A DNA stretch of 64,000 nucleotides. Origin: Ignavibacteria bacterium (GTDB lineage Bacteria; Bacteroidota; Ignavibacteria; Tepidaquicellales; Tepidaquicellaceae). Position 1 is the first letter of the stretch; each line of letters starts with the position of its first letter. The DNA is taken from assembly GCA_016709315.1 (NCBI GenBank), contig JADJMZ010000001.1, forward strand, positions 248,001 to 312,000, in the 5' to 3' direction. Below the pieces are notes generated by a model. That model was not told the DNA's origin. It saw nothing but the letters and a program-made list of their open reading frames with translations, and searched no databases. The position numbers and the translations under genes are program-made. Of the stretch, positions 9,667 through 18,472 are shown one piece after another.

Positions 9667-9939
9667 TTATTTTACGTGCTCAGCAAGAGTTTTACCGGCT
9701 TTAAATTTAGCAACTTTTTTTGCTGCAATTTTAATTTCTTTTCCGGTTTGAGGATTTCTTCCTATTCTTGCTTTCCTTTTTGAAATTGAAAATGTTCCGA
9801 AACCAACCAAAGAAATTTTACCACCTTTTTTAAGTGTCTTCTTTACTGATTCCATTAATGATTCTAATGCAGCTCTTGCCTGAACTTTTGTAGTTTTAGC
9901 ATCTGCAGCCATTTTGTCAATGAGTTCTTCTTTTGTCAT
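9667..9939 (-). CDS. hup: HU family DNA-binding protein
   Basis: 90 residues, the standard length. The N-terminal helices (MTKEELIDKMAADAKTTKVQ) are followed by the hinge GFGTFSISKR. The DNA-clamping arm has the signature RNPQTGKEI with the intercalating Pro, then FKAGKTLAEHV at the C-terminus. It is a nucleoid protein that bends DNA as a dimer. It stands alone with its own promoter (TTG-N20-TATTTTTG) and a terminator, as expected for a highly expressed gene. Confidence 0.95.
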   Translation of the reverse strand: MTKEELIDKMAADAKTTKVQARAALESLMESVKKTLKKGGKISLVGFGTFSISKRKARIGRNPQTGKEIKIAAKKVAKFKAGKTLAEHVK

Positions 9940-9972
9940 TTTGATTATTTATTAATTAATAAAATAGTATTA

Positions 9973-10003
9973 CAAAAATAACACAGCATATTTTAAAAAG
10001 CAA
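9973..10003 (-). promoter_or_regulatory. Bacteroidetes-type promoter of hup
   Basis: On the minus strand a TTG (10001-10003) and TATTTTTG (9973-9980) are separated by exactly 20 bases, matching the -33 TTG / -7 TAnnTTTG pattern of Bacteroidota sigma-A promoters. The expected start of transcription, a few bases downstream, would give a leader of about 30 bases. Confidence 0.6.
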
Positions 10004-10056
10004 CGTTGATTTATAAATGCATTTTCCTCTTTAAGATATTTATCGCATGTGATTTG

Positions 10057-10143
10057 CGGAGAAGGAGGGATTCGAACCCTCGATAGCGTTACCGCTACAA
10101 CAGTTTTCGAGACTGCCGCATTCAACCACTCTGCCACCTCTCC
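10057..10143 (-). tRNA. tRNA-Ser (anticodon CGA)
   Basis: The 87-base minus-strand sequence folds as a class II tRNA. The acceptor arm GGAGAGG pairs with CTTCTCC (one G-T), discriminator G. The anticodon stem is CAGT/ACTG with loop CTCGAAA, giving CGA for UCG codons. There is a long variable arm (TAGCGGTAACGCTA) and the T-loop GGTTCGAATCC. CCA is not encoded (next bases CAA), so it must be added after transcription. Confidence 0.95.
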
Positions 10144-10284
10144 GGATTATAAAGAACTTCAGAACTTAGTTTTATACAAGTTAAGTCTGTGAATCTTTTG
10201 TTTCAATTGCAAAAGTAAATAATCTCTGAACGAACTGAAAAGTTAAATAAATTTTTTAATCTCAAAAAGTTTAATTCCATTTAC

Positions 10285-12066
10285 TTAGATTTTCGGATAC
10301 ATCCGTTCGATTTCATCTTTGAATCTTTCCTCAACGAATTTCCTTTTAACTTTCATAGTAGGTGTCAGTTCACCGCCTTCTATAGTAAAATGAATTTCAA
10401 GCAAAGTGAATTTTTTTATTTTTTCATAAGGAGCAAGATCAGACTGCAGCCGGTCAATATCTTTCCTGATCAGTTCGTTAATAACCTTATTATTAATTAA
10501 ATCCGAATACAGGTGATATTCAAGATTATTTTTCTTTGCAAGTTCAGCAAGTTGATCACGGTCAGGAACTATAAGAGCAGTTACATACATTCTTTCGTTT
10601 CCGATTATCATAACATTCTCCACATAGTTCAGGCCTCCGATAATATCTTCTATATGAGCAGGAGCAATATATTTTCCTCCGGAAGTTTTGATAAGAGATT
10701 TTTTACGGTCGGTGATCTTTATATATCCGTCGGGATCAATTTCGCCAATGTCACCGGTGTGAAGCCATCCGTCTTTAATTGTTTCAGCAGTGCTCATTTC
10801 ATCATTGAAATATCCTTTCATTACCAGATCTCCGCTTACAATAATTTCATTTTCATTTGTTAGTTTCACACTAACTCCGGAAATGGGTTTTCCAACAGTT
10901 CCGTACTTATTATTAGAAGGAGGATTTACTGAAATTACAGGGGATGTTTCTGTCATACCATAACCTTCCAGAATTGTTATGCCGGTAAATTCAAAGAATT
11001 CTCCGGTTTGCTTATTCAGCGCGCCTCCGCCTGAAATAAAATATCTGATCTTACCTCCAGTTTTTTCTCTTAACTTTTTATAAACAAGCGCATTGGCAAG
11101 TTTCCACTTCAGACTATTTTTCGGGAATGATTTTTTATGAGCGGAATCAATAGCGAAATTAAATATTTTTTTTCCAATACCTTCATCCATATCTGTTCCT
11201 GTTTTTATTATTCTGTTATAAAATTTATCAAGCAATCTTGGGACTGTAATGACCAGCGTTGGCTTTACTTCTGTAAGCTGGGCAGGGATAGTTTCAAAAC
11301 TCTGAGCAAAATATATTTTTGCCCCGCAGAAAAGCGCGAGATAATATCCCGCAGTTCTTTCATAACTGTGTGAAAACGGAAGATAGGATAAAAATCTGTC
11401 TTCTCTGTTAATGGATAAAATTTTCTGGCAGGCATTAACATTAGAGCAATAATTATTATGAGTAAGCATTACTCCTTTTGGATTTCCTGTAGTTCCGGAA
11501 GTATAAACAATTGTTACGAGATCCGGGTTAACAATTTCCAAAGACAAACTGCGAAGTTGATTTAAAATAAATTCTTCCCCGTTATTTTTTCCGGCATCCA
11601 TTAATTCGCTGTAGCGTATTGTTTTGTCTGAGTCAAACTTTGAAGTGTCAATATCCCGGAAAATAATTATTTCTTTCAAAGCCGGTAATTCTTCCCTGAT
11701 TCTTGAGACTTTATCCAGGAGATGAAGATTTGATAAAAAGCAAACTTTCGAATCTGAATTTCCCAGTATGTATTTTATCTGGGAAGCAGAGAGCGAAGTA
11801 TAAACAGGAACGGAAACAAGTCTGCAAAACATGCAGGCAAAATCAGTCACAGCCCATTCATTCCGGTTCTCGGCAATAATTGCAACCTTGTCACCGGGTT
11901 TGAGATTTAATTTATTGAAATATGAAATAAGAGCGCTGATCTGTTTTATAAGAAGACTATTACTGAAAGGAATATATTCATCATCTTCCTTTGTAAAAAA
12001 TGAGGCATAGTCCAATCCTGTTTTCTCAATGTGATCTAACAGAAAAGAAGTTAAAGTATTATTCAT
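10285..12066 (-). CDS. Long-chain fatty-acid--CoA ligase (AMP-forming)
   Basis: 593 residues, the usual length for ACSL/FAA-type enzymes. The ANL motifs are all visible: P-loop YTSGTTGNPKG (188-198), GYGMTETSP, GWLHTGDIGEIDPDGY, and the hinge TDRKKSLIKTSGGKYIAP that sets the two catalytic conformations. It activates fatty acids to acyl-CoA through acyl-AMP, cytoplasmic or membrane-associated. The long insert between the P-loop and the TETSP motif and the C-terminal TPTMKVKRK are typical of the FAA1/FadD15-like branch. It is monocistronic as far as I can see; no clear promoter box was found upstream. Confidence 0.93.
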   Translation of the reverse strand: MNNTLTSFLLDHIEKTGLDYASFFTKEDDEYIPFSNSLLIKQISALISYFNKLNLKPGDKVAIIAENRNEWAVTDFACMFCRLVSVPVYTSLSASQIKYILGNSDSKVCFLSNLHLLDKVSRIREELPALKEIIIFRDIDTSKFDSDKTIRYSELMDAGKNNGEEFILNQLRSLSLEIVNPDLVTIVYTSGTTGNPKGVMLTHNNYCSNVNACQKILSINREDRFLSYLPFSHSYERTAGYYLALFCGAKIYFAQSFETIPAQLTEVKPTLVITVPRLLDKFYNRIIKTGTDMDEGIGKKIFNFAIDSAHKKSFPKNSLKWKLANALVYKKLREKTGGKIRYFISGGGALNKQTGEFFEFTGITILEGYGMTETSPVISVNPPSNNKYGTVGKPISGVSVKLTNENEIIVSGDLVMKGYFNDEMSTAETIKDGWLHTGDIGEIDPDGYIKITDRKKSLIKTSGGKYIAPAHIEDIIGGLNYVENVMIIGNERMYVTALIVPDRDQLAELAKKNNLEYHLYSDLINNKVINELIRKDIDRLQSDLAPYEKIKKFTLLEIHFTIEGGELTPTMKVKRKFVEERFKDEIERMYPKI

Positions 12067-12220
12067 TTAATAAAATTTTAAATTCCTTTGCCGGTTAAAT
12101 TTAACAATATGTTTATCCCGTTAAATTATATAAAGAATATTTACGTGAAATTACCGAAAACTTATTGAAAAAATAATGTCAGTTTTATTCAGAGTACAAT
12201 TTACCTTGGTATCAGCAAAA

Positions 12221-12313
12221 AATTTTCTCGCAGATTTTCGCAGAAAAGATTCGCAGATTTACGCAAATAATCTATTTGATAATCTTGTTTCTGCGAAAAT
12301 CTGCGAGAATTTT
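12221..12313. repeat. Inverted repeat in the fadD-GntR gap
   Basis: Arms at 12221-12246 and 12288-12313 match in 24 of 26 positions when one is reverse-complemented, with a perfect 22-base core that contains ctcgcagattttcgcag. A 41-base middle carries a further related unit (tcgcagatttacgcaa). The rest of the 495-base gap (12067-12561) is AT-rich and gene-free apart from the promoter and operator near 12.5 kb. An open frame at 12176-12388 runs through the repeat and is not credible as a gene. Confidence 0.75.
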
Positions 12314-12479
12314 CACCAGAAAATTTGGACGTGTTTACATAGACAATTTACAATAAGAAACCTGACAGAACGATACTTCATTCACTAATCTGAAAATTGA
12401 TATTTGAGGACTTGCTCAAAGCATAGCTGGTTTTAAATAATGAATTAGACTGAAAGCCAATTAAATTTTTAAAACTGAC

Positions 12480-12510
12480 TTGTTAAAAAAAGACGTAATC
12501 ATTACTTTTG
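12480..12510 (+). promoter_or_regulatory. Bacteroidetes-type promoter of the GntR gene
   Basis: TTG (12480-12482), 20-base spacer, TACTTTTG (12503-12510), matching TTG-N20-TAnnTTTG. Transcription would start at about 12515, inside the palindrome that follows. Confidence 0.6.
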
Positions 12511-12513
12511 TAT

Positions 12514-12537
12514 AGTAAAATACTATAGTATTTTACT
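12514..12537. promoter_or_regulatory. 24-nt perfect palindrome, probable GntR operator
   Basis: Half-site agtaaaatacta followed by its exact reverse complement. It begins 4 bases after the -7 box and ends 24 bases before the GntR start codon, so a bound dimer would sit over the transcription start. Position and symmetry fit an autoregulatory operator for the adjacent GntR protein; binding itself is inferred. Confidence 0.6.
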
Positions 12538-12561
12538 TTGTTCTGATAATATTTAAAAGCT

Positions 12562-13236
12562 ATGAACACAGCAAGCAGCGAAGTAAATAAAACAAAAGCA
12601 AGTAAGATTTCAGCTTCCCTCCGTAATGCAATTATCTTCGGGGATTTAAAGCCCGGAGAAAAAATTACCGAAAGTAAAATTTCAAAAAAATTTAATACGA
12701 GTCACATTCCCGTAAGAGAGGCGTTAAAGCAGCTTGAGAGAGAAGGGTTTGTAGAAAACAAAGCTTATTCCGGAAACAATGTCCGCAGAGTAAGCGATAA
12801 TAATCTTATTGAGTTCAATCTGATCCATAAAACTTTCATAAGAAATTTTCTTAAACACGCCATTCCGCTATATACTGCGGGAGATTATGAACAGTTCACC
12901 AGGATTATAAAAAAAATTGAACTGAGTAAAGATTACAGGGAAGCGAGTCTTTTGTTAATAGATTTAAACACAAAACTTTACGCTCCTGCAAACATGCCTT
13001 ACATGACGGCTTTGCTCAACAAACTTTTTTATGATAATCTGATGTACCTAAGTGTTTTTTTTAAAGAGATATCGAAAGGAAAAATTAACATTGGTTACAT
13101 TAACAAATTTTTAAAACTATGCAAGAGCGGTAAAACTAAAGAAGCTCTGACTTACTGGGTAAGGAAGCAGGATCAGGGAATTAAAATACTTATAGAACAT
13201 TTTAAGAAAGAAAAAGAAAACAATTACTTCAATTGA
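12562..13236 (+). CDS. GntR family transcriptional regulator
   Basis: 224 residues. The N-terminal winged helix (about 12-75) has the GntR signature: LRNAIIFGDLKPGEKITESKI, the helix-turn-helix HIPVREALKQLEREGFV, and the wing. The C-terminal 140 residues are helical and of FCD-like size, but the metal-binding Asp/His set of FCD domains is not obvious, so the effector is unknown. It lies 36 bases upstream of the hydrogenase genes on the same strand and has a perfect palindrome at its promoter. It probably controls itself and, through read-through or a shared operator, the hydrogenase. Confidence 0.88.
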   Translation: MNTASSEVNKTKASKISASLRNAIIFGDLKPGEKITESKISKKFNTSHIPVREALKQLEREGFVENKAYSGNNVRRVSDNNLIEFNLIHKTFIRNFLKHAIPLYTAGDYEQFTRIIKKIELSKDYREASLLLIDLNTKLYAPANMPYMTALLNKLFYDNLMYLSVFFKEISKGKINIGYINKFLKLCKSGKTKEALTYWVRKQDQGIKILIEHFKKEKENNYFN

Positions 13237-13272
13237 TTTGTATTTGCAAACAAAAATTAAATTAAAAGAATT

Positions 13273-13743
13273 ATGGCAACCAATGAAATTTTAATAAAAG
13301 AACTTGCAGATCAGTATGGAAGAGAAAGGACATCATTGCTGTCCATTCTTCATGGAGTTGCGGATAAAAACAACTTTTTAACTGAAGAAGATCTGACGGT
13401 AATAGCCAAAGAACTTCATTTATCAGGTGCACAGGTATTCGGCACGGCGACATTTTATTCGTTTCTGAATGTTGTACCCCGCGGGAAATATGTGATAAGA
13501 GTCTGCAAGACTATTTCATGCGACATGAAAAATAAAGATGAAATTGTAAGAGAAATAGAGAACATGCTAAAGATAAAAGCCGGAGAGACAACTGAAGACA
13601 AAAAATTCACTTTACTTTTTACAAACTGCATGGGCTGGTGTGATAAAGGTCCGAGTATGCTGATTAATGAAATTCCCTTTTCGGATCTTACGCGGGAAAA
13701 AGTTCACGGGATAATAAAGCAATATTCAGATATAGAAGACTAA
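13273..13743 (+). CDS. NAD-dependent [FeFe]-hydrogenase gamma subunit (HydC / NuoE-like)
   Basis: 156 residues of the NuoE/thioredoxin-like [2Fe-2S] family. The four cluster ligands are C78 and C83 (CKTISC) and C119 and C123 (CMGWC). An N-terminal helical domain (1-65) contains VFGTATFYSFL, the usual NuoE interface motif. It is followed by NuoF- and [FeFe]-hydrogenase-type genes, so it passes electrons between the flavin subunit and HydA in a soluble complex and is not part of complex I. Confidence 0.92.
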   Translation: MATNEILIKELADQYGRERTSLLSILHGVADKNNFLTEEDLTVIAKELHLSGAQVFGTATFYSFLNVVPRGKYVIRVCKTISCDMKNKDEIVREIENMLKIKAGETTEDKKFTLLFTNCMGWCDKGPSMLINEIPFSDLTREKVHGIIKQYSDIED

Positions 13744-13785
13744 CGATTTCAATAAAATTTTAAAATTTTTTAACAGGAGTTATCA

Positions 13786-14955
13786 ATGAATGATGGAAAA
13801 AAAATCAACAGGATTGATTCTATATTCAAGGACTATGTTGATAATAAATTTGACTATCTGAGAATGATCATGAAGATGTCAAATGAAGAGATTATAAAAG
13901 ATCTTATGGATTCGGGTTTAAAAGGCAGAGGAGGAGCGGGATTTCCGACAGGGAACAAATGGAAGTTAGCAGCTGAACAACCTTCCGGAGAGAAATTTGT
14001 AGTATGCAATGCTGATGAAGGAGAGCCCGGAACATTCAAAGACAAGGAGATACTGCTCAAAGTTCCTCATAAAGTACTAACAGGAATGACTGCCTGCTCC
14101 AAGGTTACGGGAGCGAAGAGAGGATATATTTATCTGAGATGGGAATACAAATTCATGAAAGATGATCTTCAGAAATCAGTAGATGAATTCAATGAAGTGT
14201 TAAAAGAAATGAAAATAGATTTTAAGATTTATATTTTTCTCGGAGCCGGTGCTTATGTATGCGGAGAGGAGAGCGCTTTATTTGATTCAATGGAAGGCAT
14301 GCGCGGAGAGCCGAGAAATAAACCACCATTTCCTACAGTAAGCGGATTTATGGGCAAACCAACAGTGATAAACAACGTGGAAACATTTGCGACATCAACT
14401 ATGATCCTGTCATTCGGAGGAGAAAATTATGCAAAATTAGGAACTGATGTTTCGCACGGATCAAAGTTATTTTCAATTTCAGGAGATACTTCTATACCCG
14501 GGATATACGAGCTTGAGCTTGGAATGACGCTGCATGAATTTGTGGAAAAATTCGGTGACGGAGATACGAAAGCAGTATCAGTAGGAGGAGTTTCGGGAGC
14601 TTTGGTGCCAAGGAAAAAATTTAAAGACACAATTATAGGATGGGAAGGCGTTCCTACAGGAGGCGCGATGATATTATTCAACAGCACAAGATCAATATAC
14701 AGAATACTTCACAACTATCTGGATTTTTTTGAAGAAGAGTCCTGCGGTCAGTGCACTCCATGCAGGATCGGATGTCAGCAGCTTAAGAAGGGAATTGAGG
14801 CAGTTAAAAAAGGTGAGGAAGATCCGTCTTATCTTGATACACTCGCCAATCTTAGTAAAGTTATGAATGTTTCCGCAAAATGCGGTCTGGGACAATCGGT
14901 TATGAATCCCGTATTATCTGCTGTTAATAATTTCAGAGAGGAATTGATTTACTAA
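13786..14955 (+). CDS. NAD-dependent [FeFe]-hydrogenase beta subunit (HydB / NuoF-like, short form)
   Basis: 389 residues. The NAD(H)/FMN glycine-rich motif is GRGGAGFPTG (47-56), the FMN motif is ADEGEPGTFKD (about 76-86), then GAGAYVCGEESAL. The [4Fe-4S] ligands are C320, C323, C326 (CGQCTPC) and C366. Canonical bifurcating HydB is about 600 residues, with an N-terminal ferredoxin-like fold and a C-terminal 2[4Fe-4S] domain; both are absent, so this is the NuoF core only. It is the NAD(H) reaction site. An AGGAG stands just upstream of the ATG, one of the few good Shine-Dalgarno sites here. Confidence 0.92.
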   Translation: MNDGKKINRIDSIFKDYVDNKFDYLRMIMKMSNEEIIKDLMDSGLKGRGGAGFPTGNKWKLAAEQPSGEKFVVCNADEGEPGTFKDKEILLKVPHKVLTGMTACSKVTGAKRGYIYLRWEYKFMKDDLQKSVDEFNEVLKEMKIDFKIYIFLGAGAYVCGEESALFDSMEGMRGEPRNKPPFPTVSGFMGKPTVINNVETFATSTMILSFGGENYAKLGTDVSHGSKLFSISGDTSIPGIYELELGMTLHEFVEKFGDGDTKAVSVGGVSGALVPRKKFKDTIIGWEGVPTGGAMILFNSTRSIYRILHNYLDFFEEESCGQCTPCRIGCQQLKKGIEAVKKGEEDPSYLDTLANLSKVMNVSAKCGLGQSVMNPVLSAVNNFREELIY

Positions 14956-14976
14956 TAATCAAAAATTTTTTAAACT

Positions 14977-16773
14977 ATGAAAAAAATTATAAATCTAACT
15001 ATTGATGATCAAAAAATTGCAGTTGATGAAGGTACAACAATTCTGGAAGCTGCACGGAAATCAGGAATAAAAATTCCGACACTATGTTATCATGAAGATC
15101 TTTGTATTGCAGGTAACTGCAGAATTTGCGTGGTAGAGCAGGAAAACATGAGATCTCTTCCGGCGGCCTGTGCAACACCGGTATCTGAAGGAATGGTAAT
15201 AAATACTAACAGCACAAAAGTAAGGAATGCAAGAAAATTTCTTGTGGAGCTTCTTTTGTCTGAGCATAATGCTGACTGTACTGCCTGTGTAAAGAACAGA
15301 CATTGCGAACTTCAGACACTTGCTGAACAAAATCATATAAGAGAGCATACTTTTATTGATTTAAAAGATGATAAGAATTATACAATTGATAAATTAAGTC
15401 CGGCTATAATTATAGATTACAGCAAATGCATAAGATGTCAGCGATGTGTGAGAACGTGCGAGGAAATTCAGGCAATCAGCGCACTGAGCGCTGCATACAA
15501 AGGTAAGGATATGAAGATCACAACCTTTTTTGAAAAGCCGATTAATACAGTAGTCTGCTCTACATGCGGTCAGTGCGTAGCTCACTGCCCGACGGGAGCG
15601 CTTACGGAACATTTTTATATTGATGAAGTATGGGATGCCATTAATGACCCTGACAAACACGTCGTAGTACAGACAGCTCCATCAGTCAGAGTGGCATTAG
15701 GAGAAGAATTCGGATTAAAGCCGGGGACAATCGTTACCGGTAAAATGGTTGCTGCATTGAGAAGACTTGGTTTTGACGAAGTGGAAGACACTGACTTTAC
15801 TGCCGATCTTACAGTTATTGAAGAAGGCAATGAGTTATTAAGAAGACTTAAGGCAAAATTGGCAGATAAAGATGAATCTGTTAAACTTCCAATGGTAACT
15901 ACCTGCTCGCCTGCATGGGTAAAATATTGCGAGCATGCATTTTCGGATCTGCTCGGACATCTTTCGACATGCAAATCACCTATGTCAATGTTTGGCGCAT
16001 TATCCAAGACTTATTATGCGGAAAAATTTAAATTAGATCCTGCAAAAATCGTATCAGTAGCGATTATGCCATGCATTGCAAAAAAATTCGAAAGCAACCG
16101 TCCCGAAATGAGAGCGAGCGGTTACAAAGATACAGATTATGTACTGACCACACGTGAACTTGCAATAATGATAAAGCAGGCGGGAATAGATTTTAATACT
16201 CTGAAGGACAGTTCGTTTGATTCGCTGATGGGTGTTGCCTCAGGAGCAGGATTAATTTTCGGAAATTCCGGAGGCGTAATGGAAGCTGCATTAAGATGCG
16301 CATATATGATAGTGGTCGGGAAGGATATTCCGTTTGAGGATCTTTCGATAACTCCTTTGCACGGAAGCGAAGGTGAAATTGTAGAAATGTCCGTTAAGTT
16401 CACAGGTACAAAACCGGAATGGAGTTTTCTTGAAGGAGTCACGGTCAATGTGGCTCACGCAAATATGCTGAGCAATGCTTATAAGATTATGGAAGAAATC
16501 AAAAACGGAACTTCAAAATATCATTTTGTTGAGATTATGTCCTGTCCGGGAGGATGCATAGGAGGAGCTGGTCAGCCGTTACCTACAAATAAGGCAAAGA
16601 GAACCGCCCGCAAAGAGGCGATCTACTCCGGGGAGAAGCTTATAGAAATCAGAAAATCACAGGACAATCCGGAAATTGTAAATATATATGATGACTATCT
16701 TGGAAAACCGCTTGAAGAAAAAGCGCATAAACTTCTTCATGTTCCGGGATTTACTCCAAGAAAGAGATATTGA
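14977..16773 (+). CDS. [FeFe]-hydrogenase catalytic subunit (HydA)
   Basis: 598 residues. Domains in order: [2Fe-2S] (C37, C48, C51, C65); His-ligated [4Fe-4S] (H97, C101, C104, C110); two [4Fe-4S] clusters (CIRCQRC from C151 and CSTCGQC from C194); then the H-cluster domain. Its three motifs read TTCSPAW (308-314), MPCIAKKFE (364-372) and EIMSCPGGCIGGAGQP (519-534). This is a NuoG-like N-terminus plus hydrogenase, the layout of NAD(H)-linked, often bifurcating, group A3 enzymes. L1 differs from the textbook TSCCPxW, and L3 has SC for AC and GAG for GGG. The maturases HydE, HydF and HydG are not in the window. Cytoplasmic; no signal peptide. Confidence 0.95.
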   Translation: MKKIINLTIDDQKIAVDEGTTILEAARKSGIKIPTLCYHEDLCIAGNCRICVVEQENMRSLPAACATPVSEGMVINTNSTKVRNARKFLVELLLSEHNADCTACVKNRHCELQTLAEQNHIREHTFIDLKDDKNYTIDKLSPAIIIDYSKCIRCQRCVRTCEEIQAISALSAAYKGKDMKITTFFEKPINTVVCSTCGQCVAHCPTGALTEHFYIDEVWDAINDPDKHVVVQTAPSVRVALGEEFGLKPGTIVTGKMVAALRRLGFDEVEDTDFTADLTVIEEGNELLRRLKAKLADKDESVKLPMVTTCSPAWVKYCEHAFSDLLGHLSTCKSPMSMFGALSKTYYAEKFKLDPAKIVSVAIMPCIAKKFESNRPEMRASGYKDTDYVLTTRELAIMIKQAGIDFNTLKDSSFDSLMGVASGAGLIFGNSGGVMEAALRCAYMIVVGKDIPFEDLSITPLHGSEGEIVEMSVKFTGTKPEWSFLEGVTVNVAHANMLSNAYKIMEEIKNGTSKYHFVEIMSCPGGCIGGAGQPLPTNKAKRTARKEAIYSGEKLIEIRKSQDNPEIVNIYDDYLGKPLEEKAHKLLHVPGFTPRKRY

Positions 16774-16794
16774 AAAAATTATTTTTAACAAGTA

Positions 16795-16827
16795 AAACGG
16801 GAAGTTAAAATAATGAATTTTCCGTTT
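16795..16827 (+). terminator. Possible terminator after the hydrogenase operon
   Basis: Inverted repeat aaacgggaa / ttttccgttt with a 14-base AT-rich loop. Six pairs are solid and only a weak T-rich tail (gcttgtc) follows, so it may be a weak terminator. Confidence 0.35.
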
Positions 16828-16960
16828 GCTTGTCAAATTGAAAAAACTAAGTTAGTGTTCCGGAAAAAAATTACGAATGATTAATCCGGAAGAACCTGAG
16901 AACATAATTACATTGCTAATCAATGACATTATAATTATTTTTACATAAAACAAATCCTTA

Positions 16961-18439
16961 ATGGCTAAAGGTTTTAATGTTCTATTCGTTACAAGCGAAG
17001 TTTTTCCATATTCCAAAACAGGCGGCCTGGCTGATGTTTCAAATTCCCTACCGCAGGCTTTAAATTCATTAGGAAATGACGTACGGATTATCAGTCCTAA
17101 ATACGGACAGCTTGATGAAAGACGTCTACAAATACATGAAATAAAACGTCTTAAAGAATTAAAGATTGATGTTAACGGTAAAGATGCCAAATTCAGTATA
17201 AAATCTTCTTTCATCCACGGTAAAAACACTAAAGCACAGATGTATCTTCTTGAAAGCAATGATTATTTTAAGAATAAAGGCATCTATCAGAACTCCAAGA
17301 CGAAAAAAGATTTTTCTAATAATGACGAAAGATATTTATTCTTCTGTAAAGCTGTTATTGAAATACTTGAAATCCTTCAATGGAAACCGGATGTCATACA
17401 TTGTAATGACTGGCAGACCGGATTGATACCTGCTTTTATCAAAACCATTTATAAAAACAACCCCTATCTCAACGATATAAAAACTGTTTTTACTATTCAT
17501 AATCTTGCTTATCAGGGAAATTTTCCTAAAACATCCTTTGAAAAAACAGGTATGCCGGATTCTGTACTGACGGAAAAGGGAGGTCTTCATTTCGGACAGT
17601 TCAGCTATCTTAAAACAGGTTTAAATTATGCAGATAAAATAAGCACTGTCAGTCAGAAATATTCTGAAGAGATAAGGACGAATAAAGAATACGGTTGCGG
17701 TCTCGAAGATGTACTGAATGGAAGAAAGAAAGACATCATGGGGATATTGAACGGAATTGATTATTCAATCTGGAATCCAACTGTTGATAAATTAATACCA
17801 TACAGATATACATATCAGGAAGTTCCTCTAAAATATGAAAACAAGAGAGAACTTCTGGAAAAATATAAAATCGAATACGACGAAGATATCCCTTTGATAG
17901 GCGTAATAAGCAGACTTGTAGATCAGAAAGGTTTTGATCTTATTGAAAAAATAATTCCTCAGCTTATGAAGGAAGATGTAAAACTTATAATACTCGGCAT
18001 AGGTGAAGAGAAGTATCATAAATTTTTAAAGAAAATAGAAAAAAAATACAGTTCAAAACTGGCTGTTCACATTGGATTCGATGAAGAATTAGCTCACCAT
18101 ATAGAAGCTGCGTCAGATATGTTTTTAATGCCGTCCAAATATGAACCTTGCGGACTTAACCAGATGTACAGTCTTAAATACGGTACAGTTCCGATAGTCA
18201 GGAATACAGGAGGTCTTTCTGATACCATTATTGATTACAGAAAACCAAAAGGAAACGGATTTCTGTTTGATAAATATGATCCGAATGATCTGATGAAAGC
18301 CATCAAGTCTGCTTTGGTATTATTCAAAGATAAAAATAAGTGGAATAAACTTGTAAGAGAAGGAATGTCCCTCGATTTTTCGTGGAAGGTATCTGCTCAG
18401 AAGTATATGAAACTTTACAAAGAGGTTTCATCAAAATAA
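16961..18439 (+). CDS. glgA: Glycogen synthase (ADP-glucose type, GT5)
   Basis: 492 residues, family length. The ADP-glucose-binding KTGGLADV (19-26) is near the N-terminus (FVTSEVFPYS before it). The acceptor-domain motif NGIDYSIWNP lies in the middle and the C-terminal GT-B signature PSKYEPCGLNQMYSLKYGT carries the retaining-enzyme glutamates. It elongates alpha-1,4-glucan in the cytoplasm. No glgB or glgC is nearby. A HAD phosphatase follows 33 bases downstream and is probably co-transcribed. Confidence 0.94.
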   Translation: MAKGFNVLFVTSEVFPYSKTGGLADVSNSLPQALNSLGNDVRIISPKYGQLDERRLQIHEIKRLKELKIDVNGKDAKFSIKSSFIHGKNTKAQMYLLESNDYFKNKGIYQNSKTKKDFSNNDERYLFFCKAVIEILEILQWKPDVIHCNDWQTGLIPAFIKTIYKNNPYLNDIKTVFTIHNLAYQGNFPKTSFEKTGMPDSVLTEKGGLHFGQFSYLKTGLNYADKISTVSQKYSEEIRTNKEYGCGLEDVLNGRKKDIMGILNGIDYSIWNPTVDKLIPYRYTYQEVPLKYENKRELLEKYKIEYDEDIPLIGVISRLVDQKGFDLIEKIIPQLMKEDVKLIILGIGEEKYHKFLKKIEKKYSSKLAVHIGFDEELAHHIEAASDMFLMPSKYEPCGLNQMYSLKYGTVPIVRNTGGLSDTIIDYRKPKGNGFLFDKYDPNDLMKAIKSALVLFKDKNKWNKLVREGMSLDFSWKVSAQKYMKLYKEVSSK

Positions 18440-18472
18440 TTTCCGGGAAGATAAGTATAATTCTTTCATTGA

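Noticed and set aside
12176..12388. 70-residue reading frame
   Set aside because: It lies across an inverted repeat, has no homology I recognise and no start signals.
13273..14955. Complex I (nuoE/nuoF)
   Set aside because: The next gene is an [FeFe]-hydrogenase and no membrane nuo genes follow; this is a hydrogenase operon.
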